Positions 42,796 through 52,877 are shown, counted from the stretch's first letter. The stretch: 64,000 bases of DNA from Aquiflexum balticum DSM 16537 (GCF_900176595.1 NZ_LT838813.1:1116001-1180000), one strand, 5' to 3'. Translations and numbers: made by a program. The notes: generated from the letters alone by a model not told the origin.

Positions 42796-42824
42796 AAAAA
42801 AAAAGGAGCCTTTGAGAGGCTCCT
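42796..42824 (-). terminator. Intrinsic terminator of the gldJ-like gene
   Basis: On the minus strand AGGAGCC, loop TCTCAAA, GGCTCCT, then nine T. 7-bp G+C-rich stem. It lies 28 bp after the stop of the lipoprotein gene. Confidence 0.85.
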
Positions 42825-42851
42825 GTTTAAATTCTATAAAGACAAACTATT

Positions 42852-44078
42852 TTATTTTCCTTCACCTCCGATGGAGATCATCGCGCATCTGAAACCGATG
42901 TGGTTTGTGGCGGAATCCTGATGGATAAATCTTCTGGTACCCGGCGCAAGCCAATAGGCCATGTCTCTCCAGGAACCACCTTTATAGACTCTGTAGTCAT
43001 CAGTGATCAATGTTGTTCCATAAGTTTCCTCCTCATCGAAAATTCCGTCTTTTCTTAAGGGGTTTAAGTCATCAAAATCCTGGTAAGATAATGGTCTGTA
43101 AACATCCTGTACCCATTCGTTGACATTACCTGCCATATTGTATAACCCAAAGTCATTGGGAGGGAAATCATAAACGTTTGTTGGGAGAATTTCTCCATCA
43201 TTGGAATTGGTTCCTGCAATACCGGCATAATCACCACGTCCTCTTTTGAAGTTGGCAAGGAAATCACCTTGCTTGCCTTTTCTTTTGACATTATATGGAT
43301 TTCTAACTCCCCTTCCATCCCAAGGATAGATTCTTCCGTACTCTTGATTTTCATCCATGTATTGCGTTCCGATCATGGCTTTGGCTGCATATTCCCATTC
43401 CGCCTCACTGGGCAGTCGGTATTCTGCAAAAGCAACTCCTCTTTCAATCAACTGGTTTTTAGTAAAAGAACTGTCGATTTCATTTTTTTGTCTGATAAGA
43501 TCAGATACAAATTCCGTTCTCCATTTGGCATACACATTAGCCTGAGTCCATGAAACACCTGCTACAGGATAAAAATTGAATCCTGGAAATCTGAAATAAT
43601 ATGTATCATAAACATCATTATAGGATAAAGCACCTGCCCATACGCCTTCTTGAGGTTCCAATTTCTGGATAGAGTCTGCACTGACCTTTTTCTTCATATG
43701 AAAAAGGAATTCCCTATAGTCATTATTGGTGATTTCTGTTTCATCCATGAAAAATGAGGCAATTGTCACTGTTCTTTCGGCATTATCCCTGAAAGCCATG
43801 ACATCTTGTTCCTGAGAACCCAATACTGCACGACCACCCTGAATGTATTTCAGATTGGGTCCGATTTCTTGCTTGGCAAGTCTTGTTACCAAGAATTGCG
43901 TACTGTCTTTTGAAGCATCAAAGCTGTATTCCGCCCCTGTGGTAGGGCTTGCTTTGCCGGGCTTTGCAGCAGTCCTTCTGCCGTACCCGGGAGTTTTGTT
44001 ACAGGAACTAAGGAATGCCCCCACAATAATCAATGCGGAAGCCAAAATCAAACCTGTTTTGTTATTTCTAAAAACCAT
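42852..44078 (-). CDS. gldJ: Gliding-motility lipoprotein GldJ-like (SUMF1 fold)
   Basis: 408 residues. Lipobox Cys26 (FLSSC). Contains a formylglycine-generating-enzyme (SUMF1) fold: IQGGRAVLGSQEQDVM, FFMDETEITNNDY, PVAGVSWTQANVYAKW, YRLPSEAEWEYAA, GNVNEWVQDVYR, YKGGSWRD, GFRCAMI. The N-terminal stretch and the DVM...MDETEITN spacing fit GldJ better than true sulfatase-activating enzymes, and the catalytic Cys pair of FGE is absent. GldJ is needed for type IX secretion and gliding in Bacteroidetes. GldK is a related alternative. Stands alone here; the other gld genes are outside the window. Confidence 0.6.
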   Translation of the reverse strand: MVFRNNKTGLILASALIIVGAFLSSCNKTPGYGRRTAAKPGKASPTTGAEYSFDASKDSTQFLVTRLAKQEIGPNLKYIQGGRAVLGSQEQDVMAFRDNAERTVTIASFFMDETEITNNDYREFLFHMKKKVSADSIQKLEPQEGVWAGALSYNDVYDTYYFRFPGFNFYPVAGVSWTQANVYAKWRTEFVSDLIRQKNEIDSSFTKNQLIERGVAFAEYRLPSEAEWEYAAKAMIGTQYMDENQEYGRIYPWDGRGVRNPYNVKRKGKQGDFLANFKRGRGDYAGIAGTNSNDGEILPTNVYDFPPNDFGLYNMAGNVNEWVQDVYRPLSYQDFDDLNPLRKDGIFDEEETYGTTLITDDYRVYKGGSWRDMAYWLAPGTRRFIHQDSATNHIGFRCAMISIGGEGK

Positions 44079-44256
44079 AATTGTAGAGTATTTTTATGCA
44101 CAAATAGAACGCTAATATATAATCATTAATATCTTATCACAATAATTTTTTTTGTACCCTCCCATATAGAAAATGGGATTTTTGCGGGATTGTAGCAAAT
44201 AATACAATTATTTTGAGAGGAAAGACAAATAAGCCCTGATGTAAAATTTTCAGTTT

Positions 44257-47200
44257 TTATGAATTTTTCATTCCCAAAAGCCATTTTTTCGCATTTTCTA
44301 TGGTATTTACCTCATTGATAATGAGGATTAAGCGGTTCTTGGCCTCTTTGATTTTGCAGTATTTACCCTGCTTTTGAATAAACGCTAATATCTTGCCAAA
44401 GGTATCTGACTTGAAATATTTTTCCTTTTCTGATGGCAAAAAGTAGCATTTCATCATATGGTTTTTGATTACGAGTTTCTCAAATCCCAGCTCTTCTGCT
44501 ATCCATCGCAGGCGAACTGTTTCAAACAAGTCTTCCACTGTTTTTGGTATCGGTCCAAACCTATCCCTTATCGATTGGATATAAGCGAGGAGTTCAGACT
44601 CTTTTTTGATATTGTCCAATTTGGAATAAAGGCTAAGTCTTTCTGAGATGTTGCTGACGTAGGTTTCCGGTATCAGCAATTCCAGGTCTGTCTCAATCAC
44701 ACAATCCTGTACCAATACCTGTACTTTTTCTTTTAGATCGATTTCAAAGAGTTCGGCAAATTCATTCTCCTTCAATTCCTGTACAGCTTCATCAAGTATC
44801 TTATGGTACATTTCAAAACCCAGGTCGGTGATAAAGCCACTTTGTTCAGCCCCTAAAAGATTTCCTGCACCACGGATATCCAAATCCCGCATGGCCACCT
44901 TGATGCCGTCACCCAAATCTGAAAACTCCTCCAATGTCTGTAGCCTTTTCCTTGCTTCTGCTGTCAAACCTGTGGTGGGAGTTGTCAGTAAATAACAAAA
45001 GGCCTTTTTATTGCTTCTTCCCACTCGGCCCCGCATCTGGTGCAGATCACTCAAGCCAAACATATGGGCCCTGTTGATGATAATGGTATTTGCATTGGGG
45101 ATATCCAAGCCGGATTCAATGATATTGGTAGACACCAAAATATCATATTCACCCTCAATGAATTTGACCATGATATTTTCCAGCTTCTTGCCATCCATCT
45201 GACCATGTGCTGCGGCCACTCTAGCCTCAGGGACCAATCTTAAAATCAGATTGGCAATAGCATCTATTTCCCCTACCCGATTATGGACAAAAAATACCTG
45301 ACCACCTCTTCTCAGTTCAAACGATATGGCATCACGGATGACTTCCTCTTTAAATGTATGTATCTCGGTAGTTACGGGTTGACGGTTGGGCGGCGGTGTA
45401 GCAATTACAGAAAGATCCCTTGCACCCATCAATGAAAAATGCAAGGTCCTTGGGATAGGGGTGGCAGTCAAGGTCAACACATCCACATTGACTTTCATTT
45501 CCTTTAGTTGGTCTTTGACCTTGACCCCGAACTTTTGCTCTTCGTCTATGACCAATAATCCCAGGTTTTTGAATTTGATGTCCTTATTTACAATTCTGTG
45601 TGTCCCTATCAAAATATCAATTTCACCCGTACTGACCTGATTGGTAATTTCCTTTATTTCTTTGGCTGACCTGAAGCGGTTGATATATTCCACTTTGACA
45701 GGAAATCCTGCAAGCCTTTCTTTGAAAGTCTGAAAATGCTGCATAGCCAAAATAGTAGTCGGCACCAAGATCGCTACCTGTTTTCTGTCATTCAGGGCTT
45801 TGAATGCAGCTCGGATGGCAACTTCGGTTTTTCCAAATCCAACATCCCCACATACCAACCGGTCCATGGGATAACTTTTTTCCATATCTGCTTTGACATC
45901 TGCCGTAGCCAATGCCTGGTCCGGGGTATCTTCAAATACAAAAGAACTTTCCAGTTCCACCTGTAAAACCGAATCAGGGGAAAACTGAAAACCCGGCGCA
46001 CTTTTTCTTTTGGCATAAAGAGCAATCAGGTCTTTGGCAATGTCTTTCACTTTTCCTTTAACTCTCCTTTTCTTGTTTTCCCATTCGGGAGAACCCAATT
46101 TGGACATGGCCGGCATGGTTCCTTCCTGTCCGGAATATTTGGAGATTTTATGAAGTGAATGGATGTTGACAAACAGAAGATCGTCATCTCTGAATATCAG
46201 ACGAACGGCTTCTTGGGATTTCCCGTGCACATCGACTTTTTCCAATCCCGCAAATCTCCCGACACCATAATCTATATGGACAATAAAATCTCCGGGATGA
46301 AGGGTTTGGAGTTCCTTGAGCGTTAAGGCTTTGGACTTGCTTGCTTTGGATTTGGTTTTATACTTATGAAACCTTTCAAAAATCTGATGATCGGTATAAC
46401 AGGCTATTTCCAGGTTTTTATCCACAAAACCCTCTCTCAAACCTATGTGTAATGATTGCACACTGAGCGTTGGATCAAGTTCATTGAATATGTTTTGAAG
46501 CCGCTGAATCTGTTTGTCGCTTTCAGAACAGATGATATTCAACCAGCCTTTCTTTTCATTTTCGACCAGATTTTCGACCAATAGGTCAAAGTTTTTATTA
46601 AAAGAGGGTTGGGGTTGGGAATTGAAATCAAAGTTTTTTGCTCCTTTAAAATAAAACTTATGACCGAATTCTACTTTTCCAAAGCTTTTCAATTTCAATT
46701 CAAAAGCTTCGGCCCCATCAAATAGGTTTTCAGGCTTGAGTAGAAGTTTTTCATTCTCTGTCTTACTGACAATCTGATCAAATTGACCTTTGGCTTTCAG
46801 GAAATTTTCTTCAATTACATCAATGGAAAATTGATAATCTTTGAACCAAAGCAAGGTGTCTTTTGGCAAAAACTCCAAAAAGGACTGTCTCTGTTCTTGC
46901 AATAACTTCGTCTGAATATTAGGTATAATGCTGATTTGTTCAATTTTGTCCAGAGAAAGCTGTGTTTCCGGGTCAAATGTCCTGATACTCTCTATCTCCT
47001 TACCAAAAAGCTCCAACCTAAATGGAAGTTCGTTGGCATACGAAAATATATCCAAAATACCTCCCCGGATAGCAAACTGACCTGCTTCAAAGACAAAGTC
47101 TGTTTTTTCAAAATCATAGGTACTGAGCAGTTCAGCAATAAACTCCAAATCAACTTTCTCTCCCACAGAAGCTTTAAAGGTGTTCTCCTTTAAAGACCTT

Positions 47201-47640
47201 TTGTTGATGACTTTTTCATACAACGCTTCCCCATAGGTGACGATAATCGGGTTTTCCCGTTCCTGGACCAAAATTTTATTCAAGACTTCCGCCCTTTGCA
47301 GGACGTTTGCATTCTCAATTTCATCGAACTGATAAGGTCGCTTATAACTTGACGGAAAATAAAAAGTGGAATTTTCCCCCAAAAGCTCCTGAATATCATT
47401 GTTGAGGTAGGCGGCTTCCTCCTTGTCGTGGGCCACAATCAGGTGGCAACCACCTATACTCCTAAAAAGTGTGGTAAATACAATGATGTCCAAACTTCCC
47501 GAGAGACTTTTCAATTGGTAATCCCCACTCTTGTTGTCAAGAATGGATTTTGCCAAGGTCTGTATGAAGGGATCGTTTTGGTAAAAGGAAAGAAATGATT
47601 TTTTTTCCAAAATGGATGGGATTGGATTATTGAGCTGCAA
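44257..47640 (-). CDS. mfd: Transcription-repair coupling factor Mfd
   Basis: 1127 residues. Domains in order: N-terminal UvrB-homology region, RNA-polymerase-interaction domain (HPGDFIVHIDYGVGRFAGLEKV), RecG-like translocase with Walker A CGDVGFGKTEVA, DEEQ box (LLVIDEEQKFGV), and later RMRGRVGRS-type motif (QMRGRVGRSNKKAFCY), then the C-terminal TRCF domain (VRLRWIAEELGFEKLVIK). Mfd removes stalled RNA polymerase and recruits UvrA/UvrB. The frame starts with TTG at 47640; no ATG is near, so the exact start is uncertain. Divergent from the oxidase subunit gene, 112 bp apart. Confidence 0.95.
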   Translation of the reverse strand: MQLNNPIPSILEKKSFLSFYQNDPFIQTLAKSILDNKSGDYQLKSLSGSLDIIVFTTLFRSIGGCHLIVAHDKEEAAYLNNDIQELLGENSTFYFPSSYKRPYQFDEIENANVLQRAEVLNKILVQERENPIIVTYGEALYEKVINKRSLKENTFKASVGEKVDLEFIAELLSTYDFEKTDFVFEAGQFAIRGGILDIFSYANELPFRLELFGKEIESIRTFDPETQLSLDKIEQISIIPNIQTKLLQEQRQSFLEFLPKDTLLWFKDYQFSIDVIEENFLKAKGQFDQIVSKTENEKLLLKPENLFDGAEAFELKLKSFGKVEFGHKFYFKGAKNFDFNSQPQPSFNKNFDLLVENLVENEKKGWLNIICSESDKQIQRLQNIFNELDPTLSVQSLHIGLREGFVDKNLEIACYTDHQIFERFHKYKTKSKASKSKALTLKELQTLHPGDFIVHIDYGVGRFAGLEKVDVHGKSQEAVRLIFRDDDLLFVNIHSLHKISKYSGQEGTMPAMSKLGSPEWENKKRRVKGKVKDIAKDLIALYAKRKSAPGFQFSPDSVLQVELESSFVFEDTPDQALATADVKADMEKSYPMDRLVCGDVGFGKTEVAIRAAFKALNDRKQVAILVPTTILAMQHFQTFKERLAGFPVKVEYINRFRSAKEIKEITNQVSTGEIDILIGTHRIVNKDIKFKNLGLLVIDEEQKFGVKVKDQLKEMKVNVDVLTLTATPIPRTLHFSLMGARDLSVIATPPPNRQPVTTEIHTFKEEVIRDAISFELRRGGQVFFVHNRVGEIDAIANLILRLVPEARVAAAHGQMDGKKLENIMVKFIEGEYDILVSTNIIESGLDIPNANTIIINRAHMFGLSDLHQMRGRVGRSNKKAFCYLLTTPTTGLTAEARKRLQTLEEFSDLGDGIKVAMRDLDIRGAGNLLGAEQSGFITDLGFEMYHKILDEAVQELKENEFAELFEIDLKEKVQVLVQDCVIETDLELLIPETYVSNISERLSLYSKLDNIKKESELLAYIQSIRDRFGPIPKTVEDLFETVRLRWIAEELGFEKLVIKNHMMKCYFLPSEKEKYFKSDTFGKILAFIQKQGKYCKIKEAKNRLILIINEVNTIENAKKWLLGMKNS

Positions 47641-47752
47641 AGGTAGGAAATTGATTTTTAATCTACTTCTCCAAGCCTTTTATCAAATTGTAACGCTTTA
47701 ACCTGAACCTAAGAGACTTTAAAATGTTTAAGGTATAGAAGTACAAAACTGA

Positions 47753-48361
47753 ATGGAAAAAACAAAAGAAACCTGGTTTCAAAGAATTGAAAACATGCAT
47801 CCCTATCAGACCCTGATTTATCTTGGGATGTTCGGAAGCGGCCTGATTTTTCTTTTTATGACTGTAGCGTTTTTAGCTTCGGACACCTCTGTCATGGAAG
47901 GGGTTAGATTCAAAATGCCAAAATCATTTATTTTAAGCTCGCTGATTATCCTTATCAGTGGCTATACGGTGACCAAAATGATGTTGCATTTTAAGGAAGA
48001 TGATGTGACCAAGTTAAAAAACAGCTTATTGTTGACATTTTTTCTCGGAATAATCTTTACGGGATTGCAGTTTATGGGCTGGAAAGAACTTGGAGATATG
48101 GGTGTTGATTTTCGGGGATTGCCCAGTGGGAGTTTCCTATATGTATTGAGCGGCATTCATATTTTTCATTTGGTGGGTGCCATGATTTTTGCGATCATTA
48201 TGGTCTATCAATATAGCAGGGTAGAGAAAGACGAAGTCAAGCATTTGATCCTGCTGACCAATCCATTTGAAAAAATGCGTATCCAATTGTTTACAACATA
48301 TTGGCATTTTATGGATGTGATCTGGCTGACGCTCTTTTTGATTTTTGTACTTACCTTTTAG
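47753..48361 (+). CDS. Heme-copper oxidase subunit III
   Basis: 202 residues, five membrane helices. VLSGIHIFHLVGA and TYWHFMDVIWLTLF are the typical helices of cytochrome-c-oxidase/quinol-oxidase subunit III, and the N-terminal HPYQTLIYLGMFGSG fits too. Subunit III stabilises the proton-pumping core of the enzyme in the inner membrane; it has no cofactor. Subunits I and II are not in the window, so this may be an additional subunit III copy. Followed by hflK 57 bp later. Confidence 0.8.
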   Translation: MEKTKETWFQRIENMHPYQTLIYLGMFGSGLIFLFMTVAFLASDTSVMEGVRFKMPKSFILSSLIILISGYTVTKMMLHFKEDDVTKLKNSLLLTFFLGIIFTGLQFMGWKELGDMGVDFRGLPSGSFLYVLSGIHIFHLVGAMIFAIIMVYQYSRVEKDEVKHLILLTNPFEKMRIQLFTTYWHFMDVIWLTLFLIFVLTF

Positions 48362-48418
48362 AAAATAAACCTAATTTCGGTCTTAGATTGAAAATTAACG
48401 AATAAACCAATAACAGAT

Positions 48419-49396
48419 ATGGCAGAAAACAAATATGAAATCAATATTGATCCGGATTGGATAAAAAAATACCTGGGCCGAATCGTTTTGGGTTTCTTAG
48501 TGTTGGTGGCAGCCGTCACAAGCACCAAAACAGTAGGTCCAGAAGAGGAAGGGGTTGTCATTCAACTCGGCAAATACAACAGAACCGTGGATCCAGGCCT
48601 TAATTTTATTTTACCCTTTGGCTTGGAGTCTATGTATAAAATTCCGGTACAAAGACAATTGAAACAGGAATTTGGATTCCGGACCACTCAAGCTTCCCAG
48701 AGAAGCGAATATTCGAGTGGAGATTATGGGGATGAAAGTATGATGCTCACCGGTGACCTCAACCTGACAGATGTGGAATGGGTCGTTCAGTATAGAATTG
48801 TGGATTCATACCGATACCTATTCAGGGTAAGAAATGCCGAAAAGACTCTCCGTGACATGTCAGAAGCATCCATGAGAAAAATAGTAGGAGACAGAACTGT
48901 AAATGAAGTGCTTACAGTCGGCCGTCAGGAAGTTGCCACGAGTGTAGAGGTATTATTACAGCAGTTGTGTGATGAATATGAAAACGGAATACGTATCGAT
49001 CAGGTAGTTTTGCAGGACGTGAATCCTCCGGAACCGGTCAAGCCTTCTTTCAATGCAGTAAATGAGGCCCAACAAGAAAGAGAAACACTGATAAATCAAG
49101 CTGAAGCAGAATACAACAGGGTGATCCCCAGGGCAAGAGGTGAGGCACTCGAAACCATTCAGTTGGCAGAGGCTTATGCCCTCAACAGGGTAAACAGAGC
49201 GAAAGGTGAATCGGACAGATTCAACTCCCTTTTTGAGGCTTATGTTAAGGCCCCTGAGGTAACCAAGCAGAGAATTTACCTGGAAACAATGGAAAAGATA
49301 TTGCCGAAAATCGGTAACAAAATCATTGTTGATGAAAAAGGAAACAATGTATTGCCCTTATTGAACATTGACAGAGCTAAAGCCATCAACCCATGA
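48419..49396 (+). CDS. hflK: HflK-type SPFH membrane protein
   Basis: 325 residues. One N-terminal helix (RIVLGFLVLVAAVTST) and an SPFH/band-7 domain (VGPEEEGVVIQLGKYNRTVDPGLN), then a coiled coil (ETLINQAEAEYNRVIP) and GESDRFNSLFEAYVKAPE. HflK forms with HflC a ring around FtsH that regulates proteolysis of membrane proteins. Overlaps hflC by 4 bp (ATGA). 58 bp after the oxidase gene. Confidence 0.88.
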   Translation: MAENKYEINIDPDWIKKYLGRIVLGFLVLVAAVTSTKTVGPEEEGVVIQLGKYNRTVDPGLNFILPFGLESMYKIPVQRQLKQEFGFRTTQASQRSEYSSGDYGDESMMLTGDLNLTDVEWVVQYRIVDSYRYLFRVRNAEKTLRDMSEASMRKIVGDRTVNEVLTVGRQEVATSVEVLLQQLCDEYENGIRIDQVVLQDVNPPEPVKPSFNAVNEAQQERETLINQAEAEYNRVIPRARGEALETIQLAEAYALNRVNRAKGESDRFNSLFEAYVKAPEVTKQRIYLETMEKILPKIGNKIIVDEKGNNVLPLLNIDRAKAINP

Positions 49397-50331
49397 GAAC
49401 GAAAAGAATAATACTGATAAGTTTGGTTGCAATTACCGTTCTGGTATTGACCAACAGCATATACATACTGGACGAAACGCAACAGGCGATAGTAACCCAA
49501 TTCGGGAGACCGGTGGGAGAACCAAGGACTGAACCGGGATTGAATTTCAAAATTCCCTTTTTGAACAAGGTACAGTTCTTTGACAAAAGATACCTGGAAT
49601 GGGATGGGAATAAAAACCAAGTGCCTACCAAAGACAAGAAGTTTATTTTTGTCGATACCTATGCGAGGTGGGAAATCACCAATCCTTTGCAGTTTTTCAT
49701 CCGCTTGAGAGATGAGCGTTCGGCCCAATCAAGATTGGATGATATTTTGGATGGGGAAACCCGAAATGCCATTGCCAGCCATGATTTATTGGATATTGTC
49801 CGTTCTACAAACAGAGACCCTGAAGTCACGGAAGAGTTTATGGAAGAAATTGAAAAATTAGATGATATCTCAGTTGGAAGGGCTTTAATCGAAAAAATAG
49901 TTCTGGAAAAAGCCAATGAGAGAACGGCTGATTTGGGGGTCAGAATTTTAGATTTTAAGTTCAAAAGGATGAACTACGTAGATGAGGTAAGGGACCGTGT
50001 TTATGACAGGATGATTTCTGAAAGAAACCGGATTGCAGATCAGTTCAGGTCAGAAGGACAGGGTGAAGCCAGGAAAATCGAGGGAGATAAAGAAAGAGAC
50101 TTGGCTGAAATCCAATCAAATGCATTTAGAGAGGCGGAAGAAATCAAAGGACGTGCAGATGCCGAGGCCACAGATATCTATGCTTCTGCGTACAATAAAA
50201 ACCGCACAGCTGTAGACCTTTATAAATTTTTGCGGACCATGGAAAGTTTCGAAAAATCAATGGATGAAAACACCAGTATTATCCTTTCGTCAGACAGCGA
50301 ATTCTTCAAATATCTGAAAAAGCTCAATTAG
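49393..50331 (+). CDS. hflC: HflC-type SPFH membrane protein
   Basis: 312 residues. N-terminal helix then SPFH domain (ILDETQQAIVTQFGRPVGEPRTEP...) with the conserved HflC pattern GLNFKIPFLNKVQFFDKR, and the C-terminal RTMESFEKS region. Translation is coupled to hflK by a 4-bp overlap. A long hairpin follows the stop. Confidence 0.9.
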   Translation: MRTKRIILISLVAITVLVLTNSIYILDETQQAIVTQFGRPVGEPRTEPGLNFKIPFLNKVQFFDKRYLEWDGNKNQVPTKDKKFIFVDTYARWEITNPLQFFIRLRDERSAQSRLDDILDGETRNAIASHDLLDIVRSTNRDPEVTEEFMEEIEKLDDISVGRALIEKIVLEKANERTADLGVRILDFKFKRMNYVDEVRDRVYDRMISERNRIADQFRSEGQGEARKIEGDKERDLAEIQSNAFREAEEIKGRADAEATDIYASAYNKNRTAVDLYKFLRTMESFEKSMDENTSIILSSDSEFFKYLKKLN

Positions 50332-50367
50332 GATTGAAACTAAAGATCCCAGTCAAATGATTTAAAA

Positions 50368-50445
50368 TCCCGCAGAATTATGATGCCTGCACAGTTTTAT
50401 GTTAAACAAAAAAATTCGCTGTTGGTTTCAGATATTTCTGCGGGA
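50368..50445 (+). terminator. Long inverted repeat after hflKC
   Basis: TCCCGCAGAA at 50368-50377 and TTCTGCGGGA at 50436-50445, ten perfect base pairs with a 58-nt loop, followed by GTTTTATT. It may end the hflKC transcript or be a small structured RNA. Confidence 0.4.
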
Positions 50446-50495
50446 GTTTTATTGTGAACAGTATGCATCAGCATTATGCATGAAGGATATTCAAG

Positions 50496-50933
50496 ATGAA
50501 AATAAATATTGAAACCAAGGTCGACCAGAATTATCTGGCTGTAAAAGAAGGATTTGACGAAACTTTGTTTACCAAGTTAAGTCCTCCTTTTCCACCTGTA
50601 AAACTGCTTCGATTTGACGGTTCAAAAAAAGGGGATATCGTCAGTTTAGAGCTCAATTTCCTGTTGTTCAAGCAAAAATGGACGAGTGAAATCATTGAGG
50701 ACAATACCACATCCAAGGAGTTTTATTTTGTGGATAAGGGAGTGCAACTACCCTTTTTTCTCAAAGAGTGGCGGCACAGGCACCGCCTGATAAAGGTAGG
50801 CGAAAATACAGTCATCCGGGATGAAATCACCTACAAAGGTGCGTTTGGGATTTTTACAGTCTTGTTATATCCAGCTTTGTATCTTCAATTCCTTTACCGA
50901 AAACCCATCTACAAAAAAATCTTTAAATCCTGA
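50496..50933 (+). CDS. SRPBCC/START-like ligand-binding protein
   Basis: 145 residues. The run NIETKVDQNYLAVKEGFDETLF, then PPFPPVKLLRFDGSKKGDIVSLEL and the C-terminal VLLYPALYLQFLYRKPIY helix fit SRPBCC-fold (START-like) proteins that bind lipids or hydrophobic molecules. No catalytic residues can be named. It ends 2 bp before the convergent Fur-family gene. Confidence 0.55.
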   Translation: MKINIETKVDQNYLAVKEGFDETLFTKLSPPFPPVKLLRFDGSKKGDIVSLELNFLLFKQKWTSEIIEDNTTSKEFYFVDKGVQLPFFLKEWRHRHRLIKVGENTVIRDEITYKGAFGIFTVLLYPALYLQFLYRKPIYKKIFKS

Positions 50934-50934
50934 A

Positions 50935-51405
50935 TCAGAGAACAATCAGGTTGTCACAATCAGGAATATGGCAATCTCCATAAAGCACCAAAGAATGACT
51001 TGTGATAGCCGATTGAAATTCATTTCCCATGGCTTCCTTGATCAAATTGATTCTTTCATCTGAAAATTCCCTTATTTTTCTGCACTGATTGCACACATGA
51101 TGATCGTGGTGCTTGTAGGTAAGTGCCTGTTCGTAAAGTGCGACTTTATCTTTAAACTGATGTTTCACTGCCAACCCGCATTCTACCAACAAATCCAGAG
51201 TATTGTAAATTGTTGCACGACTGATGGTATAGCCTTTATTTCTCATCAATAAAAACAGTCCTTCAACATCTATGTGTTCATCCTGTGGCAAGGCATATAA
51301 TTCGTCAATAACAGAATACCTTTCAGGGGTTTTTCTACTTCCCTGTCTGACCAGGAAATTCTCAAAAATTTTTTTTGCTTTTTCTACAATCGCTTTTTCT
51401 GCCAT
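50935..51405 (-). CDS. Fur-family metal/peroxide regulator
   Basis: 156 residues. Winged helix (about 25-85; ERYSVIDELYALPQDEHIDVEGLFLLM) and a metal-binding dimerisation domain with HKHHDHHVCNQC (about 114) and a C-terminal CHIPDC. The HxHxH and CxxC sets are those of Fur/PerR/Zur repressors. Whether it senses Fe, Zn or peroxide cannot be told. A palindrome 63 bp before the start may be its own operator. Confidence 0.88.
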   Translation of the reverse strand: MAEKAIVEKAKKIFENFLVRQGSRKTPERYSVIDELYALPQDEHIDVEGLFLLMRNKGYTISRATIYNTLDLLVECGLAVKHQFKDKVALYEQALTYKHHDHHVCNQCRKIREFSDERINLIKEAMGNEFQSAITSHSLVLYGDCHIPDCDNLIVL

Positions 51406-51467
51406 GTCTAATAATTCTAAAAAATAAAGATGGGGTATTTTTTAGATTTTTTCAATAATTTAAAGAA

Positions 51468-51484
51468 TGTAACAGTTAGTTACA
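51468..51484. promoter_or_regulatory. Candidate operator in the fur/protease divergent region
   Basis: 17-bp inverted repeat TGTAAC-AGTTA-GTTACA between the regulator gene (start 51405) and the divergent protease gene (start 51624). Its position and length fit a Fur-family box, but the sequence differs from the classic GATAAT repeats. Confidence 0.35.
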
Positions 51485-51623
51485 CTAATATTTGATCTGA
51501 ATCCGTATAAAATATATCCTTTGGATTCAATTCAGATGTTTTAATTGAATACTCTAGAACAATTTCACAATAAAAATTATTTATCATTATATTATCATCA
51601 AATCCAAAATAGCCACAGGTACA

Positions 51624-52877
51624 ATGCCAGGAAAAGTGTTTTTTTTTATAATTATATTCCTTACCGGATTTATGGAGCTATCGGCCCAGGTTCCCGGATT
51701 TTATATGAAAGAAGAAGGCAGGAAAAAAGAATTACCTTTTATTAATTCAAATAATCTGATAATTATTCCCGTATCCATAAACAATGGCCCACCAGTAAAT
51801 TTTTTGCTGGATACAGGGGTAAAAACCAATATCCTGTTCAGCAAAACCTTTGGAGATTTTTTGAATCTGAATTATACCAGAAAACTCGATTTGGTAGGTG
51901 CAGATGGACAGACTGTTTTGACCGCTTCAGTTTCCCCAACCAACGAACTTGATATGGGTGAAGTAAAGGGGGTCTTCCAAACTTTATTGGTATTGGATGA
52001 AGATTTTTTAGAACTCGAAAGGGTAATAGGAATTCCTGTTTTTGGCGTGATTGGATATGAGTTTTTCAAATATAATCCTGTAAAAATCAATTACGATGAG
52101 GGGATAATTACCTTTTACAAAATGGATGCAATGAAGTGGGGGCCTTTGGGATTCAAAAAAATACCCATCAAAATGGAAAACAGCAAGCCCTATTTACATG
52201 CAAAAATCAAACTTAGTTCAGAAAATGAATTAATTGCGAAACTACTGATTGACACCGGTGCCAATCATGGTTTGTTGCTGAACAGAGAAACATCCGATCA
52301 AATTGTTCTTCCTGAAAATCACCTTGAAACTGATCTTGGAAGATCCCTTGGAGGCGATTTATACGGTTTTGTGGGCAGGGTCAAGTCATTTAATTTAAAT
52401 TCTTTCAAATTCAATAACGTCATTACTTCCTTTCCAAATGAAACAGAATTCAGTTATGTAATCAAAGACAGTGGTCGGCAGGGAAGTTTAGGATCGGAGA
52501 TTTTGGGAAGGATGAACATTATCTATGATTATCAGAGGGAAAGAATATTCGTAAGGCGGAACTTGACTTTTTATGAGCCTTTTGAATTTGATATGAGCGG
52601 CATCGTTCCCAGGGTAATCCCTTCCGACGAATTACGTATTTATGTTTCCCAGGTCCGCAAAGACTCTCCTGCCTTTGATGCAGGGGTAAGGGATGGAGAT
52701 GAATTTGTAAGTATCAATGGCATCCCGTTAGATTTTTGGGAATTGTCCGACCTCATTAAAATTTTCAGGTCAGAAGAAGGGCGGGAAATTAAATTGATCA
52801 TGAAACGATATTCAGATGAAAAACTGGAAGATTTTGAACTCAATACATTCACATTCAAACTAAAGAGGCAAATTTAA
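51624..52877 (+). CDS. Secreted retropepsin-like aspartyl protease with PDZ domain
   Basis: 417 residues. Signal peptide ending near residue 21 (ELSAQ). Two aspartic-protease half-sites: LLDTGVKT (Asp63) and LIDTGANH (Asp210), each the D-T-G triad of a retroviral-type fold duplicated in one chain. A PDZ domain near residues 330-417 (PAFDAGVRDGDEFVSINGIP) probably binds substrate tails. Acts in the periplasm; common in Bacteroidetes, target unknown. Divergent from the Fur-family gene. Confidence 0.82.
   Translation: MPGKVFFFIIIFLTGFMELSAQVPGFYMKEEGRKKELPFINSNNLIIIPVSINNGPPVNFLLDTGVKTNILFSKTFGDFLNLNYTRKLDLVGADGQTVLTASVSPTNELDMGEVKGVFQTLLVLDEDFLELERVIGIPVFGVIGYEFFKYNPVKINYDEGIITFYKMDAMKWGPLGFKKIPIKMENSKPYLHAKIKLSSENELIAKLLIDTGANHGLLLNRETSDQIVLPENHLETDLGRSLGGDLYGFVGRVKSFNLNSFKFNNVITSFPNETEFSYVIKDSGRQGSLGSEILGRMNIIYDYQRERIFVRRNLTFYEPFEFDMSGIVPRVIPSDELRIYVSQVRKDSPAFDAGVRDGDEFVSINGIPLDFWELSDLIKIFRSEEGREIKLIMKRYSDEKLEDFELNTFTFKLKRQI

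Noticed and set aside
42852-44078. Sulfatase-maturing formylglycine-generating enzyme
   Set aside because: The SUMF1 fold is present but the catalytic Cys pair is not; the lipobox and the N-terminal pattern fit GldJ-type motility proteins.
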